From NCBI RefSeq assembly GCF_907164915.1, contig NC_061862.1, positions 86,414,846 through 86,478,845 of the forward strand: a DNA stretch of 64,000 nucleotides, read 5' to 3'. This document shows, one piece after another, positions 59,530-64,000 of this stretch (the first letter of the stretch is position 1; the number at the start of each line of letters is the position of its first letter). A model generated the notes under the pieces. It worked only from the letters and a program-made list of their open reading frames with translations. It had not been told where the DNA came from and ran no database searches. This DNA is from Impatiens glandulifera (Eukaryota > Streptophyta > Magnoliopsida > Ericales > Balsaminaceae). The position numbers and the translations under genes are program-made.

Positions 59530-60030
59530 ACATAAACTACGGTAAATTTATCACAGTTAAAAGTTTTTCTATTAAAATCATTGATCAATAAAAGCGGTAA
59601 AAATATCGTATTTAATAGTCTATAACGACGGTTTTATAAACTGCAGTTAAAGACTATTAACTAAGAGCGGTAAAGTTACCGTAGTTAATAGTCTCTAACT
59701 ACAATTTATAAAATTAAAAAAATGTTACTTAATAAGGGCGGTAAAATTATCGCAGTTAGAGACTATTAACTATGGTAAGTTTACCGCTCTTATTGATAAA
59801 CATGTCTTTAACTACGTTTTTTAAAATCGTAGTTAGATGCTATTAACTGCGGTTTATTAAACTGTCGTTGTAGACTATTAACTGCGATATTTTTTCCATC
59901 CTTATTGATTATTATTTCTTTAACGGCGGTTGATTACGGTATTTAAACCGTAGTTAATGGGTTTTAACTACATTAAATTATCTTTTAACGCTAGTTAAAA
60001 TCGCCTTTAAATATTATTTTTTTACTAGTG
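59530..60030 (-). mobile_element. One end of a CACTA element with subterminal repeats
   Basis: Read on the minus strand, the edge at 60,030 is CACTAGTAAAAAAATAATAT, the canonical CACTA terminus. It is followed by more than ten copies of CCGCAGTTAATAGTCT-like words in both orientations over 500 bases. No matching CACTA end was found to the left within the window, and no transposase is recognised, so this is probably a truncated element or an end whose partner is degraded. Confidence 0.7.
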
Positions 60031-61060
60031 TTAATAATATTTTTTAATTTATAAATATACATTTATTTTTAATGTAAAATCTTAAACCCTAAACTATTTA
60101 TATATTCGTAAATTTTAAAAATCTTATTATTGTAAGTGTTTAATTAGTTGAAGAGTTTGTCCACTCGTGCGCAAGTGTGTTGAATCAAAGTGAGGACAAT
60201 TCTCTACATATTAAAAAGTCTTTGGTTTGGTAGATAGTCTACAACGATCTCCTCATGACCAGGTCTCTTTCATTCAAGAAATATAGAATAAAGCGTCAAA
60301 ATGACAGAGAGTTAAGACGGATTCTGATCGGGGGAGACAAATCACCCAGAGTTAGGATCGAAAGAGTCTATCCCAAATGATCTAATTGACTATCAAATTT
60401 GTGTAATTTGAGAGAAATCTTAGTAGAAAGTAGGAAATTCTAAGCAATTGTTTGTTGAATTGTTGAGTTCTTTGGCGACTTTCCAATAATCAGGACCCAT
60501 CTATATATTGGTATGGTATGAAACCATGTATCACCCTTCTTTAAATGATGAGGTAGTAACTTTCAAAGTTGGTGCAACTGATTATTATTATTCTTCGACT
60601 CTTTTATTCCTCGACTCTTTCACTCTTCAGGGCTAGACTAGTCATATCTTTATCCCCTTTCTTCCCTTTATAAAAAAAATGAAAAGTGTCTAGTATAAAA
60701 ATAACATTATTTTTCTATGAAAGATGTGATATTTGGAAGAACTCATTCTAAAGGAAGGGTGTGTCTTCTTTCCCTTCTCTTCTCGTCCTTTATTTATTTT
60801 TGATACTTCTCAATAAAAAAAGAAAAGTGAGTGTATGCATCATTTTTTTCAATCTCAATAAAGCAAGTTCCCTAAGATGATTTTTGTTGCCGAACATTGA
60901 TTTGCTCGTTTTACCATTTTAAGAATTGGCATGAGATTTTAACTTTGGTGCTAAAATTTTGTTTTTATTTTTAGATGCCTTTTTATACTGTTTTTTGTTT
61001 AAATAGTTTATCAAATGGGTCTATTTCTGATCTTATGTTTTATTTTTTATTTTTGTTGTG
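60031..61060. other. Intergenic DNA, no gene recognised
   Basis: A patch with near-coding composition (60,130-60,660) contains CCTCATGACCAGGTCTCTTT and GATTCTGATCGGGGGAGACA but only short frames and no motif. The remainder is AT-rich. Confidence 0.4.
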
Positions 61061-62470
61061 TGCGTCAACTAGAGTTGGACATATTGCATGAACGGTCGTA
61101 TTCGACTCGAGCAAGTCGTGTTAAACTTTCAAATGTGTCGTGTAGTGTCTCAATTTTATGTGTGTTGTGTCGTGTCTTAACTCACTCAAAATATTATGAT
61201 CAACGAGTTATTTTTTATTGTGTTAATTCGTGTTTACGAGTTTATTCGTATCGTGGTAACTCGTGTTTAAATTCGTATTTAATATTATTCTGATTAGAGT
61301 TTTGATCTAACCGTGTCGTGTCAATGCCCATTTGTCATGTATTAAATTATATTATAATATATTGTTAGTAAAATTATAAAATATGATTATTAATTTATTT
61401 ATTTATTTTAATTTAAAAAATTTAAATTAATGTAATAATTTAAATGTGTGACATATGTTATATAAAAAAACTAATTAATATGATAAATATGTAAAATGTG
61501 TAAATATAAATTTTAACATATAGTTTTATAAATAATAGTTTTGAATGTGAATTATTTAATATATGTAAATAAAATTAGTTAATAATTTATAAAATTAAAT
61601 AATTTATTAATTGAATAAATATGTAAATATATTTAAAAAGAGGTAGTAGTTTGAGAATGTTAATATAAAAGTGGATATTTTGAGAAAAAAAATGAAAAAT
61701 ATGTGGATAGTTTGGAAAAGAAAATGAAAAAATGTGGTAGTAATTAAAATAAATTTATAGTTGACATATTTATAAATATATATTATTATATTAGAATTTA
61801 ATGAAAAGATGAGTATAAATTATGAATATATATTATTATATTATTAAAATTAAATTATTATTATTATATTTATTATTTATTATTTAATGTATTAATGATA
61901 ATTAAAATTTTAAAATAATTCTAAAATTTAACAATAAATTAATTAATTAATAAAAATAATATCATATAAAATTATTAAGGGATTCATATTTTTTTTATAT
62001 ATAATTGGTTTATTTTATATTTATTATTTAATATATTAATGATAATTAAAATTCTAAAATAATTCTAAAATTTAACAATACATAAACTAATTAATTAATA
62101 AAAATAATATCAAAGTAATATTATTAAGAGATTAGTATTTTTATTTATATAATTGGTTTATTTTTATTATTTTATATTTTAATTTATATTATTTAAATTT
62201 ATATTTTATCTATTTTGTTTTAATTATATATATTATATTTATAAAATTAAATAAATTATTAATTGAATGAGAATCTAAATAAATTTAGAGAAAATATTAA
62301 TGTAAAGTTGAGTACTTATATTATGTGACTAATTGTATTTATGTTGTTTTTGTATGTTTAACCTAGCGTTGTTATTATACTCGTATCGTGACCGTGTTAC
62401 GATTGTATAAACTCGTAATCATTTCGTGATTTGGTCGTCTCGTGATTTTATGAATGCAGTCATTATCAAT
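61060..62470. mobile_element. Possible hAT-type relic with CGTGTCGTGTC subterminal words
   Basis: GTCGTGTTAAAC, GTGTCGTGTAGTGTC, GTGTTGTGTCGTGTC and AACTCGTGTTTA cluster at 61,085-61,320. TACTCGTATCGTGACCGTGT and TTCGTGATTTGGTCGTCTCG lie at 62,375-62,450 after an AT core with a duplicated roughly 130-bp unit (61,890-62,150). GGGTTGG...ACGACACGACACG ends are known in plant hAT MITEs. The left end AGAGTTGGACATATTGC is close, but a matching right end and target duplication are not visible. Confidence 0.35.
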
Positions 62471-63009
62471 TACGCTAATTATATTTTATATTTTAAAATA
62501 CATCAAATTTTATAAATGTGTCACAATTAATGGTGTTTAATGTTTGGTCTGAATAGAATATTCTAACGAATTCTAATTCATCGAATTCAAATAAACCAAA
62601 TTCGAATTACATTTTCAGTTTTTTAATCAAATTCTAATCCGATTCGAATTCAAATACAGTTTTCTGTTTGCTTTTCGAGTATAGGTTTCAACTCGAAAAC
62701 CAAACCGAATTCATATTTTATTATTTATTTTCATTATATATTATATATTAAATTATCATTGACCTCCTACTAAATCCCTAATATTCAACCCAATAATTCA
62801 GTAAATCAATAATCTCTCGTTCATTCGTCTTCCTTTTGAGTCTTTGCGGACATTCTAGTTGCTCATCTCTAACTTTAAGAAAATCTAAAATTTTCACCTA
62901 TTTAGTTATTTCACTAGTAATATCACCACCTTCATCAACACCTTTTCACTACCGTATATTGTCGTCGTCAACAATATTTTACTTTCGTCGTTTAATCGTC
63001 GAATATTGA

Positions 63010-63354
63010 TGGTGAGTCACTAAACTTAGTTTGCGTGATTAATATTTTCTTATAATTTAAGTAGATAAAATTTCTTTAACAAATTATTTATTTTGTTAAC
63101 TCTTTTTAAAAAAATTCATCTTATGAATAGGTGATGTTAAATATTTGGTCCGAACTGAATTCAAATTCAAATAAACCGAATTCGAATTCATTCAAATCAG
63201 TTTTCAAATTTGCTTAAAAAATAAAATTTTGAAAAATCGTAAACGAAAACCCGAATAACTCGAAAATTGAACCGTTGAACACCACTAGTAACAATAAATT
63301 TAAATTTTTAACTATATAAACTTGATAAGATACTATTACTTTATTTAGTTACAC

Positions 63355-63405
<51 letters not shown>

Positions 63406-63940
63406 GTAAAAATTATAATAGTTTATTAAAAGAATATATCATAATTTTTAAATAATTGTTTTTAATATAAAAGTATCATTTAAAAATATGAAACTAAATT
63501 AGATTTATCTTACTTATTTTTATCGATGTACACCCATATTACACTTTTAGCTTGTTCGGATTAAATTATTTGAATGATTTGGAGAGAAAAAAAATAATGA
63601 TAAACGATAATTTTGAGGAGATAATAATTGTTTTTGGAAGAAAAAAAAATAATATATTGATATATATATATATATATATATATAAATATTTTTTTAAAAT
63701 TATATTAATATTTTAATGTATAAAATAAGTAATATAATAAATAAGATAGACAGTAAAAATACATACCTCACTATTTTTAATTCGTCTTTTTAAAAAATAT
63801 AATAATAATAATTTGTCACCTATATTACTTGTCATTATCCCATTTTCAATTAATTGATCTTTTCTAATTTTTGTTGTCTTCTTATCTGAAACCATAAATA
63901 CAGATTTACTGATATACGAACTAATTCCTGTTCTACTCAT
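63010..63940. repeat. Segment duplicated at 41,920-43,800, copy 2 (hAT empty site)
   Basis: Co-linear with copy 1 over its whole length. At about 63,329-63,336 it keeps the uninterrupted TAAGATAC that is split by the 965-bp hAT element in copy 1. A related GTTTAATGTTTGGTCTGAAT stretch also lies just outside at 62,533. The (TA)n run at 63,357-63,402 has expanded. Confidence 0.85.
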
Positions 63941-64000
63941 ATTTTAAACAATTTTTCTCAAACTACCCACCTTTTCATTTACATTCTCAAACTACCCACC

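Overview
This window looks like repeat-rich nuclear DNA of a flowering plant, most likely a eudicot. It is strongly AT-rich, its genes have GT-AG introns, and nearly every coding trace belongs to a plant transposon family (MULE, hAT, Helitron, CACTA, Copia) or to a family derived from one (FAR1/FHY3). No rRNA, functional tRNA, CRISPR array or bacterial operon is visible. The one likely host locus is a RING-H2 protein near 33.4-34.2 kb, possibly with a second exon or small neighbour at 32.9-33.2 kb.

Layout. 1 to about 6.4 kb: right-hand part of a Mutator-like element. It has a broken Ulp1-like protease gene (+) converging on an apparently intact three-exon MURA-type transposase gene (-). Both are surrounded by an element-specific minisatellite built on TTTCGCTAAGT. 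6.7-9.1 kb: a 2,360-bp hAT element with an exact 8-bp target duplication, whose core is a very large inverted array. 9.6-11.5 kb: a Helitron-like element and a duplicated segment with tRNA-like promoter boxes. 11.5-16.8 kb: AT-rich DNA with decayed repeats. 16.8-25.4 kb: blocks saturated with TGCA around two small gene remnants, with a solo Copia-type LTR (19.5-20.3 kb) inserted. 26.1-31.9 kb: a decayed Copia element with both LTRs, a primer site and a nested 450-bp Helitron. 32.9-34.2 kb: the RING-H2 locus. 34.3-38.4 kb: dispersed AT-rich repeats. 38.8-41.9 kb: a FAR1-like pseudogene split by a hAT insertion. 41.9-44.2 kb: a segment duplicated at 63.0-63.9 kb, carrying another hAT insertion. 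44.2-47.9 kb: a second MULE with a decayed transposase. 48.3-49.5 kb: a hAT deletion derivative that keeps the transposase C-terminus. 49.7-56.1 kb: two long LTR-like segments in opposite orientation around a decayed Copia gag. 57-64 kb: AT-rich DNA, a CACTA end at 60,030, hAT-like relics and the duplicated segment.

The elements show layered activity: Helitron inside Copia, hAT inside a FAR1 gene, hAT inside a duplicated repeat, MULE inside a dispersed repeat. Several insertions can be dated relative to their hosts because empty sites or exact target duplications survive in the window. The best candidate for something still capable of acting is the 852-residue MULE transposase at 3.2-6.1 kb. 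All calls were made by eye; no database search was run.
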